From the NCBI GenBank assembly GCA_004794785.1, contig SJOL01006514.1, positions 696,881-760,880 of the forward strand: DNA of 64,000 bases. The letters run 5' to 3'. The notes below the pieces were generated by a model. It had not been told where the DNA came from and did not search any database. It was given only the letters and a program-made list of their open reading frames with translations. Positions 11,801-24,835 of this stretch are shown one piece after another (within the stretch, counting starts at the first letter, position 1; each line of letters begins with the position of its first letter). The position numbers and the translations under genes are program-made. This DNA comes from Opisthorchis felineus. Its lineage: Eukaryota > Platyhelminthes > Trematoda > Opisthorchiida > Opisthorchiidae.

Positions 11801-14800
11801 TTCCTTTTTGGAAACTCACTGGACTGCGAAGCCGCATTCACCTCCTGGGCGCTTTTCAAAGACAGTTGTGAATCGTGTTGCGCCTTGTTTAGGTTTTTCG
11901 CTGGTGTTTCCGAACACGAGCGTTATTCGGACAATTTTCCTTGTTTGTGTAAGGGTCACTTCTTAATAGTATCCTGGATATTTTCATGTGAATCCAGCGC
12001 TGTCTCATACTGTCATTGATCATTTTTCCGAAGGGCTTACGTCTTCCCGCGCAATATTCCAACCCTCCACCCTGCATTTACCTAGTTGCAGCGATAGTCT
12101 CGCTAATGTGCTTTCGGTTTTGCACTACTGACTTGGCCGACAATGAGAACCGGGTGTCACAATTCTACGCTCACCGAATCAAATTATTAGATTGTCAGAG
12201 GTCGGCTGACCCGTGCGACGGTCTTTTTCGAATGAGCCTAAATACTTGTGGCTCATGTGGGTTAACTGTTTTTTGAATAGTATACAGTTGACTTGACCGC
12301 ACAGCTTGGCAACTGCCTTGCATTAGTTTTTCGTCACCATGCAAAGATGACCATCAATGAACGATTGCGTGGATGATCCATCTAAATCTCGTTTCAATTA
12401 TATAAATTCTGATGAGGTTCTGCATGCGCAAATCTGAGTCCCTTGTAGGTTACAAATCTGAAACATCCAGAGGACGGGTAATGTTGAAAAATCTGCGGTA
12501 ACATGTACAGAATATTGAGGAAAATTATACGTTAAGTCTCGACTGTCCAAGTTTGTGGCGTCAAAAGTTCCGCAGGTCTGCCACCTCCATACACGACAAA
12601 ATGTCAAGGCCCGTACATCAGACAACAGTCAGCGTAATGGTTGCTCTGTCTTGTGGGCTGCGTTTGTCTTTTCGGATGTCAGTCACGTGATTCTGATTTG
12701 GAGTGCAATTGCCCTAATTTGCTATGCTGGCTTTGGATATTTTATGGAACTCTAAAGGAATCTCTGTACCTCTAGAAGGGTATAAGCGCAGATGAATGGA
12801 AAATCTCCATATCCCCTAAAACCTGCTCGATATTTGTGTGGTCTGGTGTCCAGTGTCTGCACTGTATTTTGTTTAGGATGCCGGTCTTTTTTGTTGTCTT
12901 TAGTTCCCCTTTTGAGTTTGCTAGTGTTTTCTCAACCTCTTTCGTTGTTTTGTCTCCTACCACCATGTTACTTGTACGGTCAGCTCCAAAATATTCATGA
13001 CAGGTGGGATCGCAATCCATTGTTTTGTCGTACTGAATCGTGCGGCTGACGAATTCTTCGGGATTTCTCAGCGATTGAGCTATTCTCAGGTGTCTTCCAT
13101 TCTACTTGTCAGTCCTGGCACATCGCATAGTGCAATCATATTTTTTAAAGGGTTGCACTTTGCTGTTTTAACGAATGGCACCATATATCAAATTGGTATC
13201 TTCGGTTGGTGCACATTCGGCAGCACGTAGAACAGGGGTATAGCCGAGGCGCAAGTTCTAATTCCCGAAATATTCTCCGCCTGTGTTCGCCATGCAGACC
13301 ATAAGAACTTCGTAGTTTGTTCACTAACAATTCCGTCTGCTGCAAATAAAATTGATAGGCTCGTCGAACAAATCAATCTTCACTTGATCAAATCCCAGCA
13401 CCTGCGGTCTATCGCACAACACGCTAATTACTGTTTTTTTATGCAAACGTCTGTAACAGAAGGAGTGTAATGCCGAGTGTTCCGCTGAACTTTAAAAAAG
13501 TATGCTCCAGAAATCTATTGGTGGGACCACCTTTTCGGTCAAAAATATGCGCCACTAAGTTTTGAATAACTAATAAATACACTACCTGACGTGAATGGAT
13601 GGATCAGAGTAACAAGGTACTTTACATAACTCGGCCATGGAATTAGAAATAAGGCTGTGAATTCATATGCCCTGGAAGCCACAGTGGCGACACGGTGAAC
13701 GAATACATTGAACAACTTTCGACGCGAATTGCTTCAAATCATGTAGTTCAATGAGATGGTTGTTATCAAGCCTGACGAATTACACAATACTCTGCACAGA
13801 ATTTTGCCGACTATCAACAGACACAAGAAGTCCCGTGCTCAGGCTGGAGCTTGTTTGCTTGACTTTGCACAGCAGCTTCTATTATGCATTAAACAAAACT
13901 TGACCGTCCTTCACATCAAATCTTGGAAGCAAAGCACAAATTTACTACTCTAAATTAGCAATGCAGCAAAACCCACCTAGGTGTTTCTCGTTCACCCTTC
14001 AGGTGCGCGATTTTGAAGCAATATCGCTGTTTTCTGTCGCCTGGGTTTGCACTCCATCACAGGGGGATATCATCTCCCCCCTGTGTTACTGTTTTGCTCA
14101 GTTATGCTCAGTGCATCTTAAATGTTGTGATGTGTTAATTAATCGTATTACGGTTTGCCCCGAATGACAGCATATTCTACTTTGAGAAGAGTAACTTTGA
14201 TCGCTATGTGTGGCGATTGTACTGGCCAATAAAGAAATCAGAGAAGGCTGAAATGTCGATTGGTGAGAACATGTAAGTTGGAAGAATAAACCGAAAGAAC
14301 TGAAATAGGTTCTTTTTCAGATATTCAGGCACATCTTATGACAGGTGTTCATTCTGGTAATCCGAAATAACGGTGGTTTAAGGCAGTCCACTTGGACAAG
14401 CGGTACACACAACCACACTGCTTGCTTGAAACGTCAAGGTCTAAAAATGTTTACCGATTGCAGTTTTGTCTAGTCTATTTTCATCTTGACACTTCCTTTT
14501 GCGTTTCTGTACTCAGTGTTACGAAGCAGTCCGGGTTCTTTTTCAATTACCCGTCAAACGTTCCATGAGCGAGAAGATGCCGAGGAGGAAATAATGAAAT
14601 TACAGATAGTACAGAATCTGTATGCAGCTGAACAATAAAGCGTTGAAACTGCAGAGCGCCATGCAAATTACGTGTGGATGAGACTGGGCTTTCTACATTA
14701 CGCTGAGGCACAAGACGGAGGATATTTCCAAAATCGAAAGCTACACTTCCAGGCATCATATGAACCCAAATAATATTCTCTTCTACTGACACAAAACATG

Positions 14801-16039
14801 GGTTTCGTTTCACAATTAGTCTGACTAGAACCTTGAAAAGAAAGACAGGCCCTATTCTTCTGCTGGTGTAATTTGAATTTTTATGCAAGAGACGTCCGGA
14901 TTAGGGTCGATGGGTGGCACCGATTCATTGAAGTCATACTCGCATTGCGAACCCCTCTGGGTAGCTTATGCCACACGCATTATCTCTCATAGATGCGCGC
15001 ATATGCAGACCCGAGTGGAGTCGCGAGTCTGCACGTGGAATAGACCCGTCGAGATTTTCGTAACCCGTGAGCTTTGTAGTAACCGGCTGCGTCTGACATT
15101 AGTATAGTAGGCCTTTTATTTTTGCTGTTTGCTCACAACTCTCTACGGACCTTGGGCACTTTTCTACACGTTTGTTTTCCACTGAAATCGATTTTATTTG
15201 CCATGACTTGGGAACAAGGACAAATATGCAGGGGCTAGTTTACAAATATCGCGATCCCTGAGTAAATTTGAAAAGGGCATTGGGGCGGCAGCATTGCGTG
15301 AGCAGTTTAGTTCGTACAGTCTTGTCTGTGGCAGTACGTGTAAAATGGAACAAAATATGTAGCAACATAAATAGTGCCACTTAGGCAGCCTTAGACCCAA
15401 TATACCGGAGGGATCCCACTAGCTTCACGCAATATATTTCAAACATTGCGCTACCTTTGATTTCCGCTTAGCAGTTTATAAATTTTACCCCAGGTACTTG
15501 TGTGGTTTTAGTCACGACTAATCAACACTCATGGAGCTCTTGACGAACCGAGGATACAATTTTCGTCGTAGAGGAAAACACTGGCCCCATAGCTGCCATT
15601 TGATTATTGGAGGGGCTCACTAGAGGATACATTGGTTCAAATTTTTTAATGCATGTTAGAACTTAAGTTCTCGTCACACTGTTTAAACGGCGTACTTACA
15701 CGATGGCGTCTAATACCAAGGCTTCTAAATCGCACGAAGCTCTTGGTTAATTTAAACCGATTTTGTGAAATATAATGGACTGTCTATTTAAATCCTTGTT
15801 ATTCGAGAAGGATATCATCTTATTCTATATATGGTCCGCGTCATCCACAACTTGACAGGAACCTCAATATGAAAGAACACAAAATGTCTGTGCAAATAAG
15901 TTTCGCTGAAGATGTGTGCGAATATATCTCAGAAACTTAATTAATAAACTAGGTTAATATAACCTTTCAATTGTGCATACGGTGCGCACGCAACGGGAAC
16001 TCAATTGCAAAACCACTTTAATTGACATCGGTATTATTT
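5816..16039. other. About 10 kb without recognised genes
   Basis: I examined both strands. Open frames here are short, lack recognisable motifs and are no longer than chance would give. The only repeat noted is a short ATTG run near 7969-7988. No exon, tRNA, rRNA or structured repeat could be supported. Confidence 0.45.
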
Positions 16040-16345
16040 TAAAGGCTGTTGGATGAAAGCGAGTGTGCTCGAATATCGCACCAACTGAAACATGAGGCGG
16101 CCTTTGTGCAGCAAATTCAGTTCAAGTACATAATAAACGAGAGCTTCACTTGAATCACCCGTGAAAACCAAATTGATTTGAAAATGAGTGTATTTGTCGA
16201 AATCAGTCCAATTTAGGTCGAAGTAGAACATATGGTCGACTGAAACTCGGAACTGCGCCTACCTGATGAGCCCCAAGAAGGACGAAACCGGTCGTGCGAT
16301 GTCGACGAATTTTTAGCAACCTTGTAAGTAGTTTCTTTTATGAAA
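16040..16345 (+). repeat. Hammerhead-repeat family, copy A (best preserved)
   Basis: The unit runs from CTGTTGGATGAAA through ATATCGCACCAACTGAAAC and ATGAGGCGGCCT (16074-16105). It continues through an internal block shared with the 36.8 kb copy (AAACGAGAG, ATTGATTTG..AAAATGA, AAGTAGAACATA) to the ribozyme (16259-16298). The shared tail is TTTTTAGCAACCTTGTAAGTAG. There is no reading frame. About 300 bases, non-coding and ribozyme-bearing, it resembles the Sm-alpha type retroposons and Penelope-like element terminal repeats known from flatworms. That family link is inference. Confidence 0.78.
16259..16298 (+). ncRNA. Type I hammerhead ribozyme with intact catalytic core (copy A)
   Basis: The conserved hammerhead elements appear in correct order and spacing. 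The helix I 5' strand is CTAC (16259-16262), the core is CTGATGA (16263-16269), and helix II is GCCC/GGAC (16270-16273 and 16280-16283) with a CAAGAA loop and one C-A mismatch. GAAA follows (16284-16287), then a very short helix III and the GTC cleavage triplet (16291-16293). The 3' helix I strand starts at 16294 (GTG, pairing with the TAC side). Cleavage is predicted after C16293. Minimal helix III is a known feature of hammerheads in Penelope-like elements, which often work as dimers. Activity is inferred, not shown. Confidence 0.78.
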
Positions 16346-18001
16346 ATGTTGTATTAGTTTAAGAGTGATATCCGGAAACACTGTCATCGGTTCCATCTGA
16401 CTTTTGAGCCCTAGTGATGGACAAGTTGACATTATTTGTAGGTTTCACCTATTTAACATCAGCATTTCTGAAGAAGTATACACACCAGTGCGCCCATTTA
16501 CCTTCTTAATTATCAAGTGTGGCCAAAACTGCCAAAACTTTGGCTGGCTAACGGCTGCTATTCCTTTCTCCAGATTAATGTTTTCGGTAGCAATCTAGCG
16601 ACAAGGGTCGTAAAATGAATGATAGCTTGATTTTTCTAGCGTATTTTACACTGTCCCTCAACAGCTGAAGAAGGTTGCAATCATAACTGCTAGTTTTCTG
16701 GTACATCATATCTTTACCGTGGATCCGCTGGGTGCCCTTCTTCAGCATACTGTTGAGTGAAAGCGAAGTGCCGAACTTCCGAAAGATGGCTGTTAGTCGC
16801 AATTGAGGGATCCGACACAAGCAGACCGTACATCACGAAAAAAGGAGGACGAGCTAATCGAAAAACGCATACAGTCACCGGGAGACTTTTCCTCTCTTCC
16901 ACTGTCAAGTAGGACCACACGCTATGTACAACCTTAACGTCATGGTAAAAAGTACGACGCGCGCTTTTTTGAAGTTAGAACATGCTCAGATGGCCTGTAG
17001 TAGATGCGTTTATACTATTATTACAATTCTGGTGTCATCATCATCGTCACACGTCTTATCGCCGTTTTCTTGGAGTCACTCAACCACTTGTCTCGAACAC
17101 GGAGGATATCGCCCATGCGATTTCCTATACAGAGAATGATGAAAGCCTCAAATAAGTTCGGAAATGATCATGGGTGACTTGGAGGTAGGTTCGATAAGTA
17201 CGGCCATAGCAAGTGGATGAGTGTGTTAAGCTGAATGAAAATGAGAGCTGACACTGGGCATCATGAGAGAAAATGTCGTAATCAAATAGTTCATATTTTG
17301 ATTGCACATGGAGGTGGTAACGTGGAAAGTATAACTTACAATCTTTGGGACATATTTAGGTTCGGTGCATAGTGTATTAAAAAGATCTTAGGAAATCCCG
17401 TAGAACTGCTTGTTGTGGTATGCTACTTCGCCTGCATGGTTTCCACCGCTCTCGCCAGCCTCCCTATTGCTAATGAAGTCGTTTTCCTTTTCAGGGTTGT
17501 AATAGAGAGGGCATATGCACGCGGAGTACAGACTGCGCATGTGATAAGCAGTTTGGGAATATTCTCAAAAGCTTCACAGAAATTGACCCAATGGGGGGAA
17601 ATATCGCTTCCCCGCTAGTGTTCTATGAAAGACATATTCAAGTTTACCGGTAGTGCATATGACACTTTCGCACTCTAAAACAACATGAATTAATAATTAT
17701 CTTGGTGGCTGACGTAATTAAGTAAATCCAGCGGCAGTAAGCATTGTTAAAATCGAATGGGTCAAGATGCAGCGGAAAGTATTATAAGCCTGAGATAATG
17801 GAAAAAAAGTGCTGGGGCCAGGTTGTCTATCATTTGAACATGTCATCATATATGATACGCAACTATGCACTGCATAGAAGAGAACGGATTAGCGGAAAAA
17901 ATCTTGGAAAGAGAGCAAACCAAAGCGGTCAAAATACGAACAATAAGCCAGGTTTCTTGAAAGGTTTACGAAGTTATTTAGAGGTAAGTCATGCCAGTGA
18001 C
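16346..18001. other. 3' flank of the Argonaute locus, nothing recognised
   Basis: No recognisable exon or RNA gene is seen. Transcription from the protease (+) and the Argonaute locus (-) would converge across the whole 4.8-18 kb spacer. Confidence 0.45.
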
Positions 18002-18244
18002 TTATGATTCATGCACGTTGAGACGATTGTCGCGCAAAAGCCTCTCAGGATTTATCGCACTGGTCAGCCATTCACGTGCACGATAGGCGGCCGAATGGGA
18101 ATAGTAGGTAGGCGCCGGATAAGACACGTTCCTAGAGCAGCGCATATACGTCTGACAAAGGTAGTAGGTGAACACCTGCAACGCATTTGAACTCCAGTCA
18201 GAATCGTCATACAGCACATGGTAGTGTGCTGGCCTTGAAGTTCC
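18002..18244 (-). pseudogene. AGO: Argonaute terminal exon, catalytic His, acceptor mutated
   Basis: GTSRPAHYHVLYDDSDW matches GTSRPSHYHVLWDDN, LQVFTYYLCQTYMRCSR matches the LQ.LTYQLCHTYVRCTR helix, and YYSHSAAYRAR carries the fourth slicer residue (His). It ends in TAA (18002-18004) without the usual MYFA tail. The base pair immediately upstream of GGA (18245-18246) is GG on this strand instead of the acceptor AG. The nearest alternative AG (about 18280) would shift the frame. Confidence 0.9.
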
Positions 18245-19428
18245 CCGGAGAGCAACAGTCGGGGATAAAAAACAGCTGTGTTAATGGGAATGTGTTACGA
18301 ATATATTTGGCTCATTTTTGGTGTTAAGAACGAAGTATTGTGCTACCTTCTCGGGCAACGTATTCAGGATAAATTGTACATTGAACCCTAGATTAAAGCG
18401 GCAGCCAGAGAAAAACTGGTGAGCGTGCATTGACTAAATTGCCAATAATAGAAGTCCCGACCCACCCTGTCCCTCAGCCCGACTGAGACACAAATGCTGG
18501 ATGCATTAGGAGTGACTGCTTGGTGTTTAAGTTATAGCAATGCCACTACAGACTCCGGCTGTAGCCAGCTTTTAGCCTTTAATTCAGAGCAGCAAGTTTG
18601 TTAGCGGCAGAGACTAAACTATGGGACGCAGAAAGTACAAACCTGGCTTACTGTAATGGGTATCATATGGACATAACACCTGGGGAAGCGAAAAAAACAT
18701 TCGTATCTAGAAAGAATCGGTGATCTGCTGACGGCGATCAGTTAACTGGTTTACAGTCCTGTGAATATTAAGGAGAAAATACTCCCCTGTCATACGATGA
18801 GTGCCTAATTCATCTAAGAACTACCGTATAAAGCACGCTACTCCGTGAACTGGGTAGAAATCGAACTCACCCTCACTCAGGATATTGAGAATTTTGTCCT
18901 TTGGGTAATCATCTGCAATAAATTAGAATCTACGCCAAAAGGAGCATTGTTATGTTGGGATTCTTAAATTTAACCCGAAATCGTCAAATTTTCCAATGGC
19001 TTCCATACAGTTGTGGTCGTTTTTAGGCAAACCGAAGCCTGGCTAGTTGGGCGGAAAGTTTTTCGACCAAGCTAAGCACCACTGCTGACCTCAAGTTCCG
19101 AATGGCTGTCTTGGTAGTGGAGTACCCTTTCTAGAGATCAATATTTATGAAGAGGGACCTACTGTATGTTAGTCGGTTGCACAAATTATAGCTTCACTGT
19201 AAGCGAAGAAAAAACACACCATGGCGAGCTGAGCTGCTGCGCCAAATTATGAACGATAAGGGGCACTGTTATTCTTGAATTTGGCCTCTCGTAAAAGGAG
19301 CGCTTACCAAGCCTATGACTGCATATCTAAACCGAACAATCCAGGTTTATTTTGAACGAATAAGTGAAGTCCACTGAATACATATGCTTTCAATACACGA
19401 AGTCCTAACAGCGGACGGACAAGCATAC

Positions 19429-19531
19429 CTGAATTCCCTCCGCAGAACAGAGATAAAAGTCGAATTCTATATGGTGTGTCACTTCCTTATCAACAACAGT
19501 CCCCGGCTCCATGTTGCCAGATTTGTTGGTT
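19429..19531 (-). pseudogene. AGO: Argonaute exon: PIWI, guide-end contact region
   Basis: The exon lies between acceptor CTTACAG and donor CAG|GTATGC. TNKSGNMEPGTVVDKEVTH matches the GKSGNIPAGTTVDT.ITH block, and IEFDFYLCSAEGIQ matches FEFDFYLCSHAGIQ. It starts in phase 2 while the preceding exon ends in phase 1. A short exon (the LFC.DKNER block) is therefore missing from view or lost. Confidence 0.9.
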
Positions 19532-22302
19532 CTGTAAGTGATACTCGCAAAAAGCAGGTGATAAACACACAATAAGAACGGCATTAAAACAACGGAAAGT
19601 TTCGTATTCTGGAAAACCAGCTTCAACGAAAGATCAGTGGTTCACGGATGCTAGGAGCTGCTTAAATTTATGCGAGGTGATACAATTATTTGACCAGGTT
19701 CGAGAACGTTTGCCTAAAATCGCGGAAGTTGTGGCAATGTTATCGTTAAAACCTCCCTTCTCTCCAAGGCCTTAAAACATATGCAAACAGAGGCAGAACT
19801 AAATTCTAACAGAGGCACGGCTTGATGCACAACGTTTGTTGCATGTCCTCAGCACCTGGCTGACAAACTTCACACCACAACTTTCATTCAGCACAGATCA
19901 GGTCAACAGTAAGATGCGTCTTACATTGGACAGCTACGACATAGTAAAAAATCTATCTAATTATTCACCTAACTCCAGTGGAACCCGCTTATGTGGATGT
20001 TCAGCGGATTGAAAAAAAAATGTTATTGGAGACGACGACGAGGAGATCGTGTTGCGATAATTAGTGGTATCCCTTCTTTGAGAAGCGTAATACCCGGCCA
20101 ACCAGTTACGATATGTTCTGGGCCAGAGAAATATTATCGGTTTTCGGTTAAGGACAAAATAGCCTATTGGAATCATTAAAATAATCTCCAATTATTGACA
20201 CCTAGTCCTGGCGTAAATGTCAGCTAGAGAACAGAAAATGCTGACATGCGTATTGGTATGATATACTCCCCTAATCATGTCGAGTAAAGAACCATGACTG
20301 TTGTATCATTTAGACTCATCCAAACATGGTAGACAACGCCGCCTACAAGTCAACATCAAGCGAATGCCTGGGAACACAGTGGTGTTTTGCGAAGAGCATG
20401 GTCTAGGTAGTGCAGGCGTTTTGAACCTGTGTTTGGTGAAGGCAGCTGAGCGATAGCCAAGCTGTTGCGTCATCATACATTTGATCCACCGAAATAGGAT
20501 ACTCATGGAAGTTGCATGTGTGTAGTTTGAGATAGTATATACTATGTGATCAATCCTGCTGTCAAATTTGATTCTGTTTCATAAATCACGACACTCTAGA
20601 ACGGTGAGGCCTGTACGACTGATATGTTTTTGGTAACATTATAGCAAACAAGATGAGAAGTTCTGGAAGTTCCAATGTATCCATGTAATACTCGAGACCC
20701 ACATTCATTCCCCATTTGATTAGCGCAAAAATTGACGATGAGGTCGTTCAAGTGTTTATTTTAAATCCGCGTATCCCACACGTGCTAGATACAGCTTCTG
20801 TCTGAATTTGCCGACCTGAAGTTTCACGAACACACAGTCTAGTTTCGAACGCGCACATAAAACCTTTATCTTCTTCAGTTGCGCTGGTTGTGCGTTAAGT
20901 GAAGCATCTTCTTAGCTATTCTCTGGGCGTTCCAGTTTACCCATTGTAGCCATCAAACCAGCGTGTGAATGGCTAGTCGCCTACGCTATAGCTTGATCAC
21001 TGTCAGTTCGACCAGCTTTTCAGGAGCAAACTCGCATTAGCTTCGTAATGTCCGGCTTAAAATCTGTTGAATTAAGTGTGCCAATTGGTCAAAGCCTGGA
21101 TAACCCTTTTTTGGCCTAATCCGACCATGTGATGATGAGCAAATACGTGTCGTTTGCATCTGTCTGGTCTGAAGTACTCCTCACGCGACCTGAGCCTACT
21201 GCGACATGTCTGTAAATGTCTTGCACACCCGACTCCACCTGATCGTGGCATGCACTGATGCGCCATCAACTGATGAGGAGGTTTAAAATACGGTGAACTA
21301 CCGGTGTTTGGTGGGCATACATATGATTCTGGACTGGAGACTGAAGCCTGACCGGAACTAAATGTCATTCTGTATGTCCAACGAAAAGCGAGGTAATTTA
21401 GCTACCAGCAAATTGGTTACCCCGGGCGAATATCAGACAAACTGCGCGCGCAGTTGCAAGGAACGCGGACATATCGCGACAATTATCTGTGAGCCACAAA
21501 TTATGTGTAGACCAAATGATCAACACAGGAACCACTGGATAAACGTCTGCCTCACCGGAACCCCTGCTGTCAAATTTAATCGCACATCTGAAAGTAAATT
21601 TCTGTAGTGAGAAGGCGGAGATTCGCATTTAACTCAGATCAGCAAAACAAGCTCCGTACAGTGAAATTACAGTTCTGAACCGATCAGGTCACAAACCGGA
21701 CGAATAACTTCTGATTTAAAAAAAGCAGAACGATTGAGAATGCATAATGTAAAATAAGAAACTATTGACAACATCTGCATACTTGTCAAATGTCGTTACA
21801 TTTCCCTGACACTAACAACGTTTCCCTCATAATTCGGTTGGTTAAAGGCAGACCCTCGAGGCATTTACAGGAATTTATTTTGTTAACAGCCAGGTAAAAT
21901 TCGATAACTCCCTCCCAGAGACTGAAGTCTGAAAAACTTGCGTACCCAGGCATACATATCAAAACCCAACGGAGCTGCAGCCTGATGCACTGCCACCGTT
22001 GTGTTTCCTCAACCTGTTCTGGATAAAACCCACAACAGGCCCGGCACTAATCAAACAGCAAATCACCGGCTGGTAATATCATCTGAAACTGATAAGCGGC
22101 ATTCACCATCCGAAATGGACAGTCAGTAAATTATGCCTAGTGAAAGCTGCTGTTGTTGAGGTTCAGAGGATCTGGACCGGGATCCTGCACAATACGTGTT
22201 CACTCACTTACCACATACGTATCCTCTCAACAACGGAAATAACCTGAATGTCATTCGCACAGTACAATTAGGCGAACTAAACCTACTGAGTTTCTGGCTT
22301 AC

Positions 22303-22492
22303 ATCGTAAGTGATGCTTCTTCTTGACAACAATGCAGGTAATCCCAGGTAAATATCATTGGGAAAGATTGGCACATGCGCACTGAATCGCCGTGAGTTCA
22401 CTGTTAAGTACCTCCGAAAACTGTCCGTCTGACAAACCATCTCGATAGAACGTCAGTTTTGAAGGAAACCGATTGTTGACGCGGTGACAATA
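22303..22492 (-). pseudogene. AGO: Argonaute exon: PIWI with second catalytic Asp, in-frame TGA
   Basis: The exon follows acceptor TTCCAG in phase 0 and has donor T|GTAAGC. FYRDGLSDGQFSEVL is near-invariant Argonaute sequence with the second slicer Asp. After ACANLSQ comes an in-frame TGA (22355-22357), and the same frame continues with YLPGITCIVVKKKHHLR, equivalent to YQPGITFIVVQKRHHTR. The stop therefore replaces a single codon, without any indel. Confidence 0.9.
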
Positions 22493-24835
22493 CTGGAATT
22501 TACTGACAAAAACAAGTTGCAACAGCGTTAACTTCACATGCACAAAAATGAATAATTTAGGACTAAAGATAGCGCAAAGGGCTTTCACAAGAACGTGCCA
22601 GGTCTATCTATCAGGTTATCGGATATTTATTGCACATAGTTGGTCAACTCCGTAAAATCAACGTCTATCTTTTGCAGCGGTGCATTTGATGGCAGTACGA
22701 TGACACGGAATTTTGGGGTGCATACGTTTGGCCTGAAAACTTTCATTTCACTGCATGTGATCTGGTGTTGACCGTTTTCTAAACGGGTCAAGTCCATGTA
22801 GCTTATTGTATTTTGTCGCCTCTACCACGGTTAGTAACCATAACGTTCAGCTTCCAGCTGAAGGGTCCTGGGTTTGAATCATGCAAGAGTCGCAGTGGCG
22901 CTGCCGGCCAACCCAGCCAAAGTGAACCATCCATGCAATATGTTTCACCTTTCGTCATAGATTGGCACCTCTAGCACCAGACGACCTACAATGAAACTTC
23001 AAAATCTTCTCACTGCTTACATACGCTTGATCTGAGTATGCGGTGTAACAAGCGTCTACAAATGCCGATGGTGTGGTTAAATTCAGCAGCAGGTCAAGTA
23101 CTGAGTGTGTTCGAAACCAGCTAAAATATTCGCTGTGTAAGGGATATATAGGCAGTGAATATCCACTTTTTTTTCAGGTTTCTTTCTCTAGACTTTTCCA
23201 TAAAAGTCTTAAACTGTCAGATGGCGATCTTATCCCGTACCACGCAAGAGGCTGAAGGATAATGCATGTAAGGGAAGGGAAGGTGAAGTGGTAATGTGAA
23301 ATTCTGCCGGTTTCACGCCAGAGTTCGGAATGTATTGGGAAACTACCGTCATATTATGTTACCTTTCGATTTCTGTTGGTTTTAGTGCTATGTCGGGACG
23401 GTCATGGTCTATCGTACAAAAATAGTTAGGTATCCATAAATGAAAAAAGACTGGAAGTGAGTTGGCAGTAGGTGATTTACGAAACCTACTGGAATAGTGG
23501 AAGCATGCGGCGGAATTCCCGGTGCTACCAAAAAAGTGGGAACCTTTACATACAGCCGCATACCAAAAGTTCTGCGGAGTATCCGGACATGCTTCCCAGG
23601 CATTGTTTTGCGCAACGAAAGCTAAAACCCACGCCGCCGGTTAGTGATCTTTGTGTTTGTGCCATGTGCGCATCCGTAGCAGCCACTCACTGGGTGGAAC
23701 ATCCAAATCACTTAACAATTCCTATCCCACTAGCAACCGACAACATGTACACTACATTTCCCAATCCATTGTGTTTACGCAGCTGCCACCTGCGTCGAGC
23801 TCCATTCTTACCACCTTCCATCACATCAGGTCAAGTTGTTTTCATGCTCATGCAAGTATCAAACAAGAACGGATAACCCTCTCTCCAGATTGCAGAGAAT
23901 AAGTAGCCCTGCAACTCCACCCAAAACGCACACTCGCGCACGCAGGACAGGAAGTTAACCAAGCCCCACAAGTCCCCGGGACAACTGCGAAGCACGTGTG
24001 GCAGCTATACTGAAGGGAAGACACTTCATGCGCCCGGCTAAACCGGTAACTGTGAACCGTTGTCCTCATACGATAAGTCACTCCTCTTGTATTTATCTTT
24101 ATCAAGATTCGCCTAATCACCATTCCTAAAAACACATACTTGGTGCTGCATGTCACCTTCTGATAACCAAGTCAAGTTCGTTACAACTAACCGGTTGCTT
24201 GATTAAGTGAGTGACTGCTGCGCATCAGACCGACCTGAAACTGAGGTATTCATAATTTCTACATGCCCCTCTTTCGAGGATATAGCCATGACCGTATCGA
24301 CCCTCCAGCCTAGAGGATTTCGGAGAAAAATATCCAGTTAAAAATGCAACAAAACTTCGAGATTTTTGAAGTGTCGTAAAACCACCAGCGTATTTTCAAG
24401 TTGAAGTTGCGCTTTGTTATTCTTTTGCGCTACGCTTACAGCCCTCCACGATTTCGAATTCCATTGGAGGGATATGTGAATTATCCCCACTGTGAAGGGT
24501 TCCAATTTTACCGCGAGCTCTAGCCTTTTCACTAAGCTCGCAAGGTTTATTCAACAAACTTGTTAATTACAGCAATACTGTACAACCTCTGAGTTTGCCT
24601 AAAGACACCGGTAAATAAAATACGGCTTCAGAAAACTTAACGTGTTTAAACTATTTCAAATTCGATGAATCAGACTGATAAAGTTACCTGGGCTTAGAGT
24701 CGGAAGCACATTTTATACCTCAGACGGCATTCACCTGAAAATAATGCACCTAAGTTCCCGTGCGCGAATAGATACGACGCTGCTGAACGCACCCCCATAA
24801 CTACTACCAACAACTGAAAAAAAACAAGTCCTCAC
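22493..24835 (-). other. Argonaute intron, nothing further recognised
   Basis: A tRNA-like B-box string occurs near 22873 but no foldable tRNA accompanies it. No other element could be supported. Confidence 0.4.

Noticed and set aside
22840..22900. B-box-like GGGTTTGAATC suggesting a tRNA or tRNA-derived SINE.
   Set aside because: The T-stem does not pair, no A box sits at the right distance, and no acceptor stem could be formed.
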